64,000 nucleotides of DNA, from positions 1 through 64,000 of the forward strand of contig JAOARJ010000010.1 in the NCBI GenBank assembly GCA_025210615.1, in the 5' to 3' direction. The stretch comes from Candidatus Altimarinota bacterium (GTDB lineage: Bacteria; Patescibacteriota; Gracilibacteria; BD1-5; UBA6164). Shown one piece after another: positions 22,959 to 34,755 of the stretch. The position numbers and the translations under genes were made by a program. Within the stretch, counting starts at the first letter, position 1. Every line of letters starts with the position of its first letter. The notes under the pieces were generated by a model. It ran no database searches, was not told where the DNA came from, and saw only the letters and a list, made by a program, of their open reading frames with translations.

Positions 22959-24611
22959 ATGATAAGAATTGAAACTCATGATACTATACTTGATATAGTA
23001 GCGAAAATGAACTCTTCTACTAAAGAAGAGATTTTACTTGAGTTTCCTTTTGGACATCCTGTTTTACACAATCATTTATTTTTACAAATTCTAAAAGCTG
23101 AAGCTGGAACTAAAAGACTTACTATCATTACAACAGATATATTATCAAGAAAAATTTGAAGCAAACTATGAATTAGATATGTAATTAATGAAGAACAAGA
23201 AAATTACGTAAAAAAACAATGAAAAAGACATATTTTGAAACATAATTTTACTTTTTTTGAATATTTTATTTTTGAAACAAAAAGATTTTTTAGAAGTCTT
23301 TGGAAAAAAATATGAGCACACGAATTAAAAAATATAAAATATTCTGCTACTAAAAATAATCTGAAATACCCTTGAGTAAGTCTATTATTAATGGGATTAT
23401 TTGCTTCTTTTGTACTACTCATCTTTATTTTTTACTTTGCCGTAAATAAAACTTATATTTACATAAGTCCAGAAGTAACAATCGCAACTAAATCAAAAAA
23501 CTTTATCTACTGAGAAAAAGTTATTAGTGATAATATAGAAGAAACAGAAAAACAAAATAAAGATAATTTTATAGAAATTAAAGAAATTAGCGAGCAATTA
23601 GTTTTAGAAGAGATTTTTCAAAGCAAGACAATAGATTATTCAACAACTCAAAGATCGATTTGAAAAGCTAAATTAAAAAATGAACTTACAACTCCTCAAA
23701 CACTCAGAGATAATACAAGATTATTAACTGCTGATGGAATAATTTTTAGAACTACAAAATGGATTACTGTTCCTAAAGCTCAAAAACAAGAGGATTGATG
23801 AAGTATTCCTTGAGAAGTTATTGTAGATATAAAAGCTGATTTATATGATGAAAAATGAGAATTTATTTGAGAAAGATGAAATATCGAAAAAACAACTATG
23901 ATACTTCCATGACTCCAAAATAATCGTGATAAAATTTATGCTTATTTAGAAGGCTGAACTAGTTGATGAAGCAATGATTATTCCCTAATAATCTGAGAAA
24001 AAGACATAGAAGAAGCAAAACAAATTATGAAAGAAAAACTTAAAAAACAAGTTTTAGAAAAAATAAAAGAAAAATTAAAACAAGATAATAAAGAAAATAA
24101 AACAAATTATGAAATATTAAATATTGCAAATATTATTGAATTTAGTGATTTAGATGTAAAATTAGCTTGATGAATAAAAGCGTGAGATAAACTTGATAAA
24201 TTCAAAATCATCTGAAATATAAAGGCAAAAACTTATATTTATGATAAGACAAAAGTTATAAACAATTTAGAAAAATTAGTTAATAGTAGTTTGCTTGAAT
24301 GAACTGAAAAGCTTAACTTTTTAGATAAAAATTCTCTTAGAATTCCAGATGTTATTGAAAAAAGTGAAAATCCGATTAGAATAAAGGCAACAACTCAAAT
24401 AGAAATATGAATAAATTATGATTTTGAAAATAATTTAAATTCAAGAGTTAAGAAAATAAAACAAATGATAATGTGACAAGAAATAAAAAAAGCAAGTACT
24501 TATCTACTAAATATACCAGAAATAAAAGATGTAACAATAAAAAATTCTCCTTTCTTTTTGAAAAGTGTTTCAGGAGTTGAAGAAAATATAATAATAAAAA
24601 TAAAAAAATAA
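22959..24611 (+). CDS. Baseplate-J-like membrane protein
   Basis: 550 residues. A small N-terminal alpha/beta domain (LEFPFGHPVLHNHLFL, RLTIITTDILSRKIGSKLGI) resembles the N-terminal domain of CPR proteins usually labelled baseplate J/gp47-like. One transmembrane helix at about 138-162 follows, then a large extracellular beta-rich region with two copies of an IxIKA-type strand (VIVDIKADLY, IRIKATTQIE). Such proteins may be envelope structural parts rather than phage parts. It is in operon-like contact with the FtsA-like gene (6 bases) and precedes PBP1A by 28 bases. Confidence 0.6.
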
Positions 24612-24639
24612 TTTAATTTAGATTTTTTAATAAAATATA

Positions 24640-27600
24640 ATGAATTTCAAAACTACTAAGGTTAAAACAGTTAGAAATACTAGAAATAATCTTAAGAAAA
24701 AAAGGAAATACGTGAAAAGAAAAAAGAAAAGTAATTTTCTAAAAAATTTCATAATTTATTCTTTTTTAGGTCTTATATTTGTAGGACTTATTTGACTATG
24801 GGTTATCTATGAACAATATATTAGACCTTTACCTTCTATTGATACATTAAGCGAATATACTCAACCAGAAGCATCAATTATTTATGATAAAAACTGAGAA
24901 GAATTATATACGCTTTATACAAGCGAAAAAAGAACTTATGTACCTTACTCAGAAATATCACAAGATATTATTCATTGAATTGTAGCGATTGAAGACCAAA
25001 CTTTTTTTGAAAATGAATGAGTAGATTTCAAATGAATTTTCAGAGCTGTTTTTAATAAAGTAACTTGAAAAGCAGATGTTATAAAATGAACTTCTACGAT
25101 ATCTCAACAACTTATCAAAAATGTATTTTTAAGTAATGAAAGATCATATGAAAGAAAAATCAAAGAAGCATATTTATCTTTTGAATTAAATAAAAAATAT
25201 TCTAAAGAAAAAATATTAGAGCTTTATTTAAATAAATTATGATACTGAAGTAATGCCTTCTGAATCGAACAAGCTACAAAAACTTTTTTCTGAAAATCAG
25301 CTAAAGATGTAGACCTTTTAGAAGCATCTATCGTAACTTCTATTCCTAAAGGACCAACTTATTATTCTCCTTATAATCACTATGATAGATTAGTTTGATA
25401 TCCTTATAAATATCACGCTGACACTCCTGAAGAAAAAGAAAAAATCATCACTCCGAAACAATATAGCGAAAATAAAGAAATCTATAATAAATTTATGGAA
25501 ATTTTTAATAATCTTAAAGGAAAAAGAATTTCGGGGACAGAATTTGTTTTATGTTGAATAGAAAAAAAATATTATAAAAAACCAAGTAGTGTTGATAATA
25601 GCTGATGTATAGTTATTCCTTATAATAACTTAGTAAATTTTTTAAATAATATAAAAATAAAGTGAGCAGATATTAGCGATAAAGAAGAATATGCTGATAT
25701 TATTATAGAATATGAAGCAGGTAGAAAAGATAGCGTTTTATGAAGAATGTTAGCTGATAATTATATAACTTTTGAAGATTATATTAATGCTATTAAGCAA
25801 TGATTTTGATACGAATTTAAAGTTTATAGAGAAAATATAAAATATCCTCATTTTGTCTTTTATGTAAAAGAATATTTAGAGAATAAATATTGAAAGGAAT
25901 TTATAGAAAAATGATGATTAAAAATCTATACTACGATTGATAAAGATTTACAAGATAAAGCTGAAGAGATTGCTAAGGCTCAAATAGAAAAGAATGCGCA
26001 AAAATTTGATGTACATAATGCTTGAATAATCAGTTTAGATAACCAAACTGGACAAATCCTTACAATGGTATGAAGCTGAAATTATTATGATGATGAACAT
26101 GATGGACAAGTGAATGTTATCACTAGGCAAAGACAACCAGGCTCTTCTTTTAAACCTATTGTGTATGCGCTTTGATTAAAAAATTATAAAGCTTGAAGCA
26201 AGACTCCTATTTATGATTTAAAAACAGACTTCTGAGCAAACTATGAACCTGATAATTTTGATGGAAAATTTATGTGAAAAATGGATATTTCTACAGCGTT
26301 AAACCATTCTAGAAATATTCCTGCGATAAAAATGTTTTTCCTTGCTTGATGAGAAACAAATATAGTAAATTTTGCTAACTCATTATGAATAAAATCACTT
26401 AAACATTGAAAAGGATATGGTGCTCCCCTTGCCTTATGAACTTGAGAAGCTACTCCATTAGAAATGGCACAAGCTTATAGCGTATTTGCTAACTGATGAT
26501 ATAAAAAAGAAATAACTCCTATTATAAAAATAGTTGATTCTAGATGAAATGTTATAGAAAAATTTAGACAAACTGCTTGAAAATTAGTTATAGAGCCTGC
26601 TATGGCTTATTTGATGAATACTATATTAAGTACAACTAGTGATAGACCTGCTTTCTGGAATACTTATTTATCATTAAATTCTAGAAAAGCTGCAGCTAAA
26701 ACTTGAACTTCAAATAAAATAGATACCAAATGACCTATTTGAAAAGATTGAAAAAGACCAATCTTACCAAGAGATTTATGGACAATATGATACACTCCTC
26801 AAATAACAACTATTGTTTGGACTTGAAATATAAACGGGCAATGAGCAAATAAAAAATGAAACTGATTAGAAGCATCGGGTCCTATCTGGAAATCATTTAT
26901 GGAAGAAGCTCATAAAGATTTACCTAAATTAAAATGGACAAAACCTTCTTGAATTATTTCTACTACCATTTCTAGCATTTCGGGATTACTTGCTGGAGAA
27001 AATTATGATTCAACATTCACAACAAATTCTCTATTTATGCAAGGAAATACCCCTAGTAAATATGATAATAGTTTAAAACAAGTTAAGGTAGATGCGTTAT
27101 GTGATGGACTTGTTACTGAAAATACTCCAGCTGGAGCTATAAAAACAGGTTATTATATTAAATTACAGACAATAGATCCAAGTAAAACTAAATGGAATGA
27201 AGCTTTAACAAGTTGGATAAATTCTTGAAAAGCACAAGAAAAATTTAAAGATTTCAATAATTTAATAACTAAATTTAGTTACGAAACTTGTTATAGAGAT
27301 CCAACTGCATTAAAAAACGCAAATGTAAATCTATCTACAAATATAAAAAATGAGCACCTATTTGTGAAGTGAAAAAATTATATGGAATTAAGTTATGATA
27401 GTTATAATCCCCTGCAATATATAAAGATTTATCTAAATAATATTTTAATTAAAACTATTGAAAATCCTTGAAAAGCATGAATAAAAAATGATTATATAAA
27501 TATTCCTGATAGTTTTAATTGAAAAGCAACTTTAAAAATAGAAGCAATAGATAACATTTATGTAGCGAAAACTTTAACAAGAATTGTATGAGTTTTATGA

Positions 27601-27900
27601 AAAGATATCACTCCTCCTAGTATAATTGTAACGAATCCTGTTGATTCAGATAAGGCAATTTATCCTGACCAATTCTTTAATTTAAGAGCAAAAATAGATG
27701 ATATTTCTGAAATTAGGTCAGTTAATGTTTATCTTGATTGAAAACCTTTGAAATTATGATTAAAGACTAGAGACTTAGTGCTACCTATAAATGAAGATAA
27801 AAAATTAAAAGTTTGAGAATATGAAATAAAAATAGAAGCTGTTGATTATTCTTATAACAGAAGTAATAAAATTATAAAATTAAAAGTTATAGAAAAATAA
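24640..27900 (+). CDS. Class A penicillin-binding protein (PBP1A-like)
   Basis: 1086 residues. A basic cytoplasmic start and one transmembrane helix (about 34-52) are followed by the GT51 glycosyltransferase domain, with [17 protein letters not shown] and the catalytic Glu, [13 protein letters not shown] and [14 protein letters not shown]. The transpeptidase domain has SxxK in PGSSFKP (about 500), SRN and KTGTS (about 686). The C-terminal about 300 residues include Ig-like modules. It polymerises and cross-links peptidoglycan. Nearly all catalytic-loop glycines are TGA. Its position after FtsA-like and membrane genes suggests a division or elongation cluster. Confidence 0.95.
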
Positions 27901-27909
27901 TATTTAATA

Positions 27910-27936
27910 GCGGAGCTTGATTTTATCAAGCTCCGC
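27910..27936. repeat. 27-bp palindrome, copy 1
   Basis: An 11-bp perfect stem (GCGGAGCTTGA with TCAAGCTCCGC) around TTTTA. The identical 27-mer recurs at 45873-45899. No T-run follows on either strand, so it is not a simple terminator. A second GC-rich hairpin follows directly. Confidence 0.85.
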
Positions 27937-27937
27937 A

Positions 27938-27984
27938 GGGCGAAAATCTCTTCAATATAAATTAATAAAGAAAGATTTTCGCCC
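27938..27984. repeat. Second hairpin of the composite intergenic element
   Basis: GGGCGAAAATCT (27938-27949) pairs perfectly with AGATTTTCGCCC (27973-27984) over a 23-base A/T loop, two bases after the 27-bp palindrome. Confidence 0.7.
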
Positions 27985-27987
27985 TAA

Positions 27988-28017
27988 AAAAAACTTGAGA
28001 TTATCTCAAGTTTTTTT
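27988..28017. terminator. Terminator between PBP1A and murG
   Basis: AAACTTGAGA pairs with TCTCAAGTTT and is flanked by A- and T-runs, so it can serve both convergent genes. Confidence 0.75.
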
Positions 28018-28019
28018 AT

Positions 28020-29057
28020 TTAATCTAACTCTTTTTCAATTCTTTGTAAAGCATAATTATATCAAGTCGTGTTTAATCATCTTTTTCTTAAATTAACATA
28101 TTTTGTTAATTTATTCAATAAATCTAATTTCAAATTATGATTTTCATCTAATTTATCACTACCAAACATTTCAGTAAAATAATCAGCATTTAATTCTTGA
28201 TGATTTCCAGCTGCACTTGATAGCGGGATTATAATTGAATGTATTCCGAAAAAATATAATTCCCAAAGTGTAGTAGCTCCTGCTCTTGTTATAGATATAT
28301 CTGTTTTTTTATAAATTTCTTTTAATAAATCTTGAGTTACAAAATCTAATGTTTTTACGTTTTTAAATTTTGAAAATTTTTCTCTAAAATGAAGATTTTT
28401 ATCTCATAATATAATAGTAAAATTCATATTTTTTACACTTGGCAATATATTTATAAGATTTTCAAAAATTATTGTAGAACCTTGACTTCAAGCGATAACT
28501 AAAACTTCTAATTCATCATTTTCTTCTAAAATTTCGTGAGTATTAATTTTATTAAATAATTTTGGATTTAAGATCTGCCCAGTTAAAATATGTTTTTTAT
28601 TATCTATTTTTTCATTTGGAAAAGTATAAAATATCTTTGTCGCGAATTTTCAAATCATTTTATTAGATATTCAAGCAACCGTATCAGATTCATGAATATA
28701 AATCTTTTTTCTCATCACAAAAGCAGCAAAACAAAGCGGAAGACTTACGAATCATCATTTTGAAAAAACTCCGTCAATATTATAATGATAAAGATAAAAA
28801 ATACTTTGAAAGAATCATACAATATTTAAAAGTGGTTCATAAAAATTCTTCCAGCTAAAATATCTTCTAAATTTTCAGGCTTTTATAGATTTAAATTCTA
28901 TTTCGGCTTCCTCGGCTATTTTTTCTTCAAGTCACGCTTTTTCTCACATCCAAATAAAAGCGTATTCTTCATTATTTTCTAAATGATTTGCTAGAGCTAG
29001 TAGCGGAAAAGTATGTCATCCTGTTCCCCCTCATGTTAGTGCTATAGTTTTTGGCAT
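28020..29057 (-). CDS. murG: UDP-GlcNAc:lipid I N-acetylglucosaminyltransferase
   Basis: 345-residue GT28 enzyme. The N-terminus is IALTGGGTGGHTFPLLALA, the acceptor-binding glycine loop, largely written with TGA. Further motifs are VFSKGGFVSLP, IYIHESDTVAG, VLVIAGSQGS, and the donor-binding RAGATTLWEL and NHQELNA. It adds GlcNAc to lipid I to form lipid II at the inner face of the membrane. It is convergent with PBP1A and two bases downstream of the PAP2 phosphatase, so the lipid II steps and carrier recycling appear linked. Confidence 0.96.
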
Positions 29058-29059
29058 TT

Positions 29060-29668
29060 TTATTTTTTAGTGATAAAATTATAAATTTGCCCATAAGGCT
29101 CATATTTTATTATAGTATTATTTATATTCTTTATTGTCTTAATGTCAATAAGTTTTTTAATAATAAACGCAGATAACACTCAAATTATACTTCAAACTAT
29201 TATATCAAAAGGCCAGTGAACTCCTACTATTATCCTACTTATAAGCATTAATAGAACAAAAATAGAGAAAAAATATCAAACTTTTTTATAATTAAATAAA
29301 AATAATCAAGTTAAAAATGAAACACTCACAGCAGCGTGGTCACTAGGAAAACTAGCATCAGGCACATGACTCATAAGAAGATTCCCAGCAGCTTTTAGAT
29401 ATTCTTCAGGTCTTTCCATATGAATAAACTTTTGAATAATCAAATTAATTATTATAGCTAAAAAACTACAATAAAATATAAATAGTAAATTATTTTTATT
29501 AATATTTTGATTTTTATAAGTGTAATAAATCCACATTGAAACTAGAAATAACGGTAAAAATAATATTGGATAATCAGCAAAAATGACACTAATAAACGAT
29601 ATAATTTCATTTTGTCAAAGGGAATTTAAAAATTCTAGTCAAGATTTGTTTATTTGTTCAAATATCAT
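29060..29668 (-). CDS. PAP2 family phosphatase (undecaprenyl-PP phosphatase-like)
   Basis: 202-residue membrane protein with about five helices. The three acid phosphatase motifs are KFIHMERPEEYL, ASFPSDHAAV and RIIVGVHWPFDIIVG. This matches BcrC-type undecaprenyl-pyrophosphatases that recycle the lipid carrier of peptidoglycan synthesis. Its stop lies two bases before the murG start on the same strand, so the two are co-transcribed. A substrate other than undecaprenyl-PP is possible for PAP2 proteins. Confidence 0.88.
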
Positions 29669-29792
29669 GTTTATTACTAAGTTTTATTATTATAAAGGCA
29701 AAAATTAGATTTAATTTTGATTAAATATAACTATTTTTTTGAAAAATTCAATTTATATTTTGGTTATATTTAAAAAAATTGTATTTTTTGGC

Positions 29793-29820
29793 TTGAAATT
29801 TTAAATTATTGTGCTATTAT
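29793..29820 (+). promoter_or_regulatory. hisS promoter
   Basis: TTGAAA (29793-29798), a 16-base spacer and TATTAT (29815-29820), about 43 bases upstream of the ATG at 29864. Confidence 0.55.
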
Positions 29821-29863
29821 GGGAAACATCAAGTTTATATTTATTAAGAATTTATAGAATTTT

Positions 29864-31222
29864 ATGGAAGTACCTAATCGCGCCAAATGAATGAAAGATG
29901 TTCTACCAGAAGACCACAAGTATTTGACATTTTTGAAGAAAGTAGCTCGTCATGAGTTTCGTAAGAACGGATTTAAGAGAATTAGTACTCCTGTTTTAGA
30001 AAAAAAGGAGTTATTTGTTAAGTCCATTTGAGAAGGGACTGACGTTGTTGATAAAGAAATGTTTGAAATTATTGACAAAAAATGAAGAAGTTTAGTTATG
30101 AGACCTGAATGTACTGCTTGAGTTATGAGAGCGTATATTAATGCCGACTTACAAAGCGAACCACAACCAGTATATTTATACTATATGGAACCTCAATTTA
30201 GATATGACAGACCTCAAAAATGAAGATATAGAGAATTTTATCAAATTTGAGCTGAAGCTATTTGAGAAAGTGATCCAGTATTAGACGCTTTATTAATATT
30301 AAGATGATATATGATTCTTAATAAAGTAGGGTTAGAATGAGATTTCAAAATCAAATTAAACTCTATATGAAATTCTAAAGAAAGAGAAAAATATAGAGAA
30401 GCATTAAGAGATTTTTATGAAAATAAAAGATGAGTTTTATGTAAAGATTGCCAAAGAAGAATGGATTGAAATATTTTAAGACTTCTTGATTGTAAAAACG
30501 AAGACTGTCAAATTTTAAAAGCGCAGGCACCACAAATAACAAAGTTCTTTAAAAAAGCATCAAAAGAGCATTATGCTAAAGTAAAAGAATATTTAGAAAT
30601 TATGGAAGTTCCTTATGAAGAAGACCATACTTTAGTTAGATGACTTGATTATTATTGTCATAGTGTTTGGGAATATGTAAGTGCTAGTACAACTAGTCAA
30701 AATGCTTTCTGATGAGGAGGTAGATATGATGGGCTTGCTGAAGCTATTGGAAATAAAAAAGAAATTCCAGCTGTATGATTTGCTCTTTGAGCTGAGAGAA
30801 TTATTGAAGCTATACAAGAAAAATGATTAAAAATTAAAGATAAAGATAAAATTAGTTTATATTTTATTCAACTTTGAGAAGAAGCTAAAAAATTAGTATT
30901 ACCATTAGCTATAAAAGCAAGAGCAAAATGAGTTAATACTCAAGCTTCGTTAGGTAGCCCTTCATTAAAAACACAACTAAAAAAAGCTAATAGATTAAAT
31001 GCAAAATATGTAGCAATAGTTGGTATTATGGAAGCTAGAAATGGTGTAGCACAAGTCAAAGATATGGAAGCGTGAACACAAGAAGAAGTGAAATTAGAAA
31101 ACTTACTTGATTATATTATAGAAAAAATTTGAGAAGAAAATTTAGATTTTTATTCTCCAAGTAGAGATTGGATTATAGAAGAAAAAACTGAAATTGAAGA
31201 TAACAAAAAACCTGAGGAATAA
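29864..31222 (+). CDS. hisS: Histidyl-tRNA synthetase
   Basis: 452-residue class II synthetase. Motif 1 is near GFKRISTPVLE; motif 2 is YREFYQIGAEAIG with FRYDRPQKGRYREF. The histidine-A and B loops are LVRGLDYYCHSVWEY and GGGGRYDGL; motif 3 is GFALGAERI. A C-terminal anticodon-binding domain follows. A zinc-like pair, CKDCQRRMDGN with CKNEDC, sits in the insertion, as in some bacterial HisRS. It charges tRNA-His. The stop codon is inside a hairpin that also covers the end of the convergent gene. Confidence 0.97.
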
Positions 31223-31236
31223 TCCTTAGGTTTTTA
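31206..31236. terminator. Terminator spanning two convergent stop codons
   Basis: AAACCTGAGGA pairs with TCCTTAGGTTT around ATAA, followed by TTTTT. It contains both the hisS stop (31220) and the stop of the leftward gene (31226), so the genes end four bases apart. Confidence 0.75.
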
Positions 31237-31972
31237 ATTTAAATTCAAAATTATTTCTGCTCCAAAACCAAAGTGGAGAATGCATATCAATAGGTGATAT
31301 TCAACTTCATTTTAATATTTCTCTCCATCTACTTGATATTTGCTCACTCGATATTTTATCAGCTTCTTTTTCTATTATTACTCATAATTTTATAGAACAT
31401 TGTTTTATATGAGTATCAGGCGCAATTTCTATAAACTCTCTATTTTTTAGTTTTATATCACAATATTCTCCCAAAATATAAGACCAATAATGAAAAATTT
31501 TAGGTCCAGATAAATAAGGGAATCATTTTTTATAATCTTTTTGAATAGTGTTTTGTAATTTTAAGAAATCTCAGTCACAATATTTAAGTAGATTTTCGAT
31601 ACTTCACCAATTTTCATAAATAGTTTGAGATATTGTCATCCAAGTTTTTATGTGTTTATTCGGTTGCAAGGCTATTTTATACTGCGTTAATATTTTTCTT
31701 AAATCTTCTTCTTTAATGTTTGCTCAAGTTTTTATACTGAAAATTTTGTTATTATTTTTGTGAGTTTCTAAACAACTCTCCCATAATTTATAACTATTTC
31801 TTTGATAATTTAATGCCATAGGTAGGGTAAAATAAACAAGATTTTCTTCTTTACTTTTAAAATTAGGATGCGTGTCTTCAGGCATTTTCATATATCATAA
31901 TTTTTTGTCTTGATAGGCTTTTATTAATGTTTTACAATTTTTTATGATATTATTTTCATTTACTCATTCCAT
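31226..31972 (-). CDS. Protein of unknown function, possibly HhH-GPD-like
   Basis: 248 residues. The middle reads YLSGPKIFHYWSYIL and then EIAPDTHIKQCSIKLGV, which resembles a helix-hairpin-helix followed by the DTHI/V segment of HhH-GPD DNA glycosylases. The end is SRWREILKGSGISPIDMHSPLWFW. No Fe-S cysteines follow. The resemblance is weak and the catalytic Asp/Lys cannot be assigned with certainty. Its start overlaps the preceding gene by 13 bases, so translation is probably coupled. It converges on hisS. Confidence 0.6.
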
Positions 31973-32274
31973 AATTTATCAAGTAAATCATCTAAATTTT
32001 TATTCTCTTCATCACTTTTTTCAAGCAATTTTATATTAGACATTTTTGATTTTGACAATAAATTTTTTAGCGTTCATATTTTTTCTTTGTTGGCATTGTT
32101 TTTCATAGCTTTCTCTAATAAAGAATCTTGAAGTTTTCTTATTTTTAATAAAATCACTTCTATTTCTTTTAAATCAGATCTACTGTCTGTATTCTCCACT
32201 TTTTCAATCAATTTACACTTCTGAAAAAAGTTTAAAATATAAATTTCAGAAATTAATGTTTTTATATTAGACAT
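31960..32274 (-). CDS. Small coiled-coil protein of unknown function
   Basis: 104 residues, Lys/Glu/Leu-rich and predicted helical throughout (for example DLKEIEVILLKIRKLQDSLL), with no signal peptide. There is one TGA glycine in the middle. Its 3' end overlaps the next gene, indicating a two-gene unit. It may be a partner subunit of that protein; no family is recognised. Confidence 0.65.
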
Positions 32275-32350
32275 GAGTCACATAATAGCTTTTTTGTTAC
32301 AATAAATATATTAAATTTAATTAATAATATCATATTTATTTTTTTGAGTC

Positions 32351-32380
32351 AAAAAAAAGCCATATTTTTTATAGCTTTTT
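32351..32380 (-). terminator. Terminator of the membrane protein gene at 32425
   Basis: On the minus strand AAAGCTATA pairs with TATGGCTTT (one G-U), followed by a T-run. Confidence 0.6.
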
Positions 32381-32424
32381 CTTATTTTTATATTTATTTT
32401 ATAGAAAATATAAAATTATTTATA

Positions 32425-32892
32425 TTATACTCTTACTTTTGTGACTTTTTCACCTTGTCTTTTCCCTTGTTTTGTTATTAATTTTCCTACAATTCAAGAA
32501 AAAATACTAAACCATCACATTATTGTTAACAAAATTGTAACATCAAGTAATCAATTTTGTACGGGAATAACATTTCCACATAAATAAATTATAAATATTC
32601 AGAAAACAATTTGCATTATTCTTGTATGTTTGCTTTTTAAGAAATTTTTATCTAGAATTCAAGAAGCAAGACTAGGAAGTCAAAATGCGATAAATAAGAT
32701 TTCTATATATAATTTATAGTCTGATAAATCATTTCAAAAGAAAACTAAATTTATAGTAGAATTCTCCCCTGTTAATCAGAAAAAGGCATAACTTAGGCTC
32801 GCAATATATAATAAAGCAAAGATAATTTTTATAGTTCTTATTGTTTTATCAGCTGGTTTTTTCATTATTAGCATTAATATTTTTTGTAACAT
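32425..32892 (-). CDS. Small multi-pass membrane protein of unknown function
   Basis: 155 residues with four hydrophobic helices (IIFALLYIASLSYAFF, LYIEILFIAFGLPSL, IMQIVFGIFIIYLCG, LLDVTILLTMLGWFSIFSG) and a basic tail KQGKRQGEKVTKVRV. Start 32892 is the first ATG in the frame after an A-rich leader; a later ATG (32865) would remove ten residues. It stands alone between the small-protein pair and tRNA-Gln. No family is recognised. Confidence 0.65.
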
Positions 32893-33029
32893 TTTTTTCT
32901 TAATAATTAAACTTGTAAAATAAAATTCTTGCTTATAATAATAAAAAAAGAAAAATACGCAAAATAATTTTGACTTTTTGGAAAATTGCATATAATACTC
33001 AAGCTAATTTTTGAAATCAGGCCGTCTGT

Positions 33030-33103
33030 TGGGATATCGCCAAGCGGTAAGGCAGCGGACTTTGACTCCGTTATCGGGGGTTCGAATCCCTCTATCCCAG
33101 CCA
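33030..33103 (+). tRNA. tRNA-Gln(UUG)
   Basis: A 74-base cloverleaf. The acceptor stem TGGGATA pairs with TATCCCA, then G73 and an encoded CCA. The D-arm is GCC-AAGCGGTAA-GGC, the anticodon stem GCGGA/TCCGT with loop CTTTGAC giving anticodon TTG, and the T-arm has the TTCGAAT loop. The TGGGATA acceptor is typical of tRNA-Gln. It lies just upstream of rplU. Confidence 0.95.
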
Positions 33104-33189
33104 TTAAATTAACTTAAATTTGGGAAGTTAATAAAACTAAAATTAAAAATTTCAAAAAATTAAATTTAATTGTTTAAAAAATTATAACG

Positions 33190-33501
33190 ATGTTAGCTGT
33201 TATTGAATTAGGTTGAAATCAATTCACTGTAAAACAAGGAGATATCATTGATGTGAAACACTTAGAAGGTGAAATTGATTCAAAAGTAGAAACTACTGCA
33301 TTACTAATTAGTGATGAAGATGGAAAAGATACTAAAATTTGAACTCCTATGGTAGAAGGAAGTAAAGTTGAATTAAAAATTGTAGACCAATATAAATGAG
33401 ATAAAATAAGAGTATTCAAGATGAAATCTAAGAAAAGATATTCTAGAAATAAATGATTTAGACCAACACTTACTAAATTAGAAGTTACTGCTATATCATA
33501 A
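33190..33501 (+). CDS. rplU: 50S ribosomal protein L21
   Basis: 103 residues. It starts MLAVIELGGNQFTVKQGD, has the central loop VEGSKVELKIVDQYKGDKIRVFKMKSKKRYSRNKGFR that binds 23S rRNA, and ends LTKLEVTAIS. The length is normal for L21. The usual partner rpmA (L27) does not follow; a stable terminator does. Glycines in LGGNQ are GGT then TGA. Confidence 0.95.
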
Positions 33502-33503
33502 TA

Positions 33504-33540
33504 CAAAGGAGGGTTAAATTTTAACTCTCTTTTGTTTTTA
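33504..33540 (+). terminator. Terminator of rplU
   Basis: A 14-bp stem (CAAAGGAGGGTTAA with TTAACTCTCTTTTG) with an ATTT loop, followed by TTTTT. Two G-T pairs fix the plus orientation. Confidence 0.8.
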
Positions 33541-33556
33541 TTATTTAAAATATTAT

Positions 33557-34651
33557 ATGAGCTCCAAGGTTAATATAAAAGCCAGAATAAAAAGGCATTC
33601 TGAAATTTTAAAAGAAGATTTAACAAATACTAGTCCAATGTTAGCTCTTTATCGCAAAGTTAGTTATAGGTTTGTGATTTGAGTATTTGTTATTATTTTA
33701 CCTATATACCCTCTTTTTTCTAATGTTATTTATGCAACTAGTAAAATAGATTTTTATAGATGAAATATTGATACTTCTTCTATCTTAGAAGCCTATGATG
33801 AACAAGAAAATACTGATGGATATTCTAGTACTGATAACTGATTTGTTATAGTAAATGCTCCTTTAGAAGATGAAAGAGATACAGAATGAGTAAATGAAAT
33901 CATTGAATATAAAGTTTCAGAGGGAGATTCTTACGATTCCATTGCTAAAAAATTTGAAATATCAACTAATTCTATTTTATGGGCAAATAATTTTGCTTTT
34001 AGCCGTGAATTAAAAACTTGAGAGACAATAAAAATACCTTCAGTATCAGGACTTGTACATAATGTAGAAAAAAGAGAAACATTAGATATGATTTCTGGAA
34101 AATACGGAGTCAGTAAAGAAAAAATTATTGCTCAAAATAATATTGAAGAAAATAATTTCGGTGAATGAATGACTTTAATAATACCTTGAGCTAAAAAATA
34201 TTCTAATATCAGAAATAATACAGCGTCTGCTAGTAATTGATATAGTTTTGCTAAATCTATTTGAAAATCTGGACAATCAAAAGAAGTTGAAGATACTGGA
34301 TTATATAAACTAGTAAAAAGAAAAACTGGTTATGAAAGATTCTATTGGTGAAATTGTACTCGTTTCGTAGCAATGTATAAAGAAGTAACTTGGTGAGGTA
34401 ATGCTAAAGAATGGTTAAAAAATGCTCAAGCTTTAAATGTTCCAACTTGAAAAAATCCTTGAGTATGAGCAATTGTAGTACTTCACGGAAGATGATATAA
34501 TCCTCGGTATTGACATGTCGCTATTGTAGTAGATGTAACTAAAGAAAGTATAATAGTAAAAGATATGAATTATAGAAGAATAAACGAAGTTACAGTAAGA
34601 GAGATTCCAAAAGATGATGCTGCAATAAAATGATATATTTATGCTAAATAA
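33557..34651 (+). CDS. LysM-CHAP peptidoglycan hydrolase
   Basis: 364 residues. An N-terminal transmembrane or signal segment (about 38-56) is followed by two LysM modules (IEYKVSEGDSYDSIAKKF, ANNFAFSRELKTGETIKIP; then VEKRETLDMISGKYG). The C-terminal CHAP domain has the catalytic Cys in YWGNCTRFVAM and His in RYGHVAIVVDV. It would cut peptide stems of peptidoglycan outside the cell. Conserved CHAP glycines (WGGNA, GVGAIVVL, YGH) are partly TGA. It lies 55 bases after rplU behind a terminator, so it is separately transcribed. Confidence 0.93.
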
Positions 34652-34656
34652 AATAT

Positions 34657-34684
34657 AACTCTAGAAATTAATCTAGAGTTTTTA
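34657..34684 (+). terminator. Terminator of the LysM-CHAP gene
   Basis: AACTCTAGA pairs with TCTAGAGTT and is followed by a T-run; it has the recurrent ACTCTAG stem. Confidence 0.75.
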
Positions 34685-34755
34685 TTTAATAATAAACTTG
34701 CTTTTCTATATAAAACTTATTATAATTAAAACAATTATTATTTATAAACAAAATT

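Noticed and set aside
27910-27936. Palindrome as an ordinary terminator
   Set aside because: No T-run follows on either strand, a proper terminator lies just downstream (27988), and an identical copy exists at 45873.
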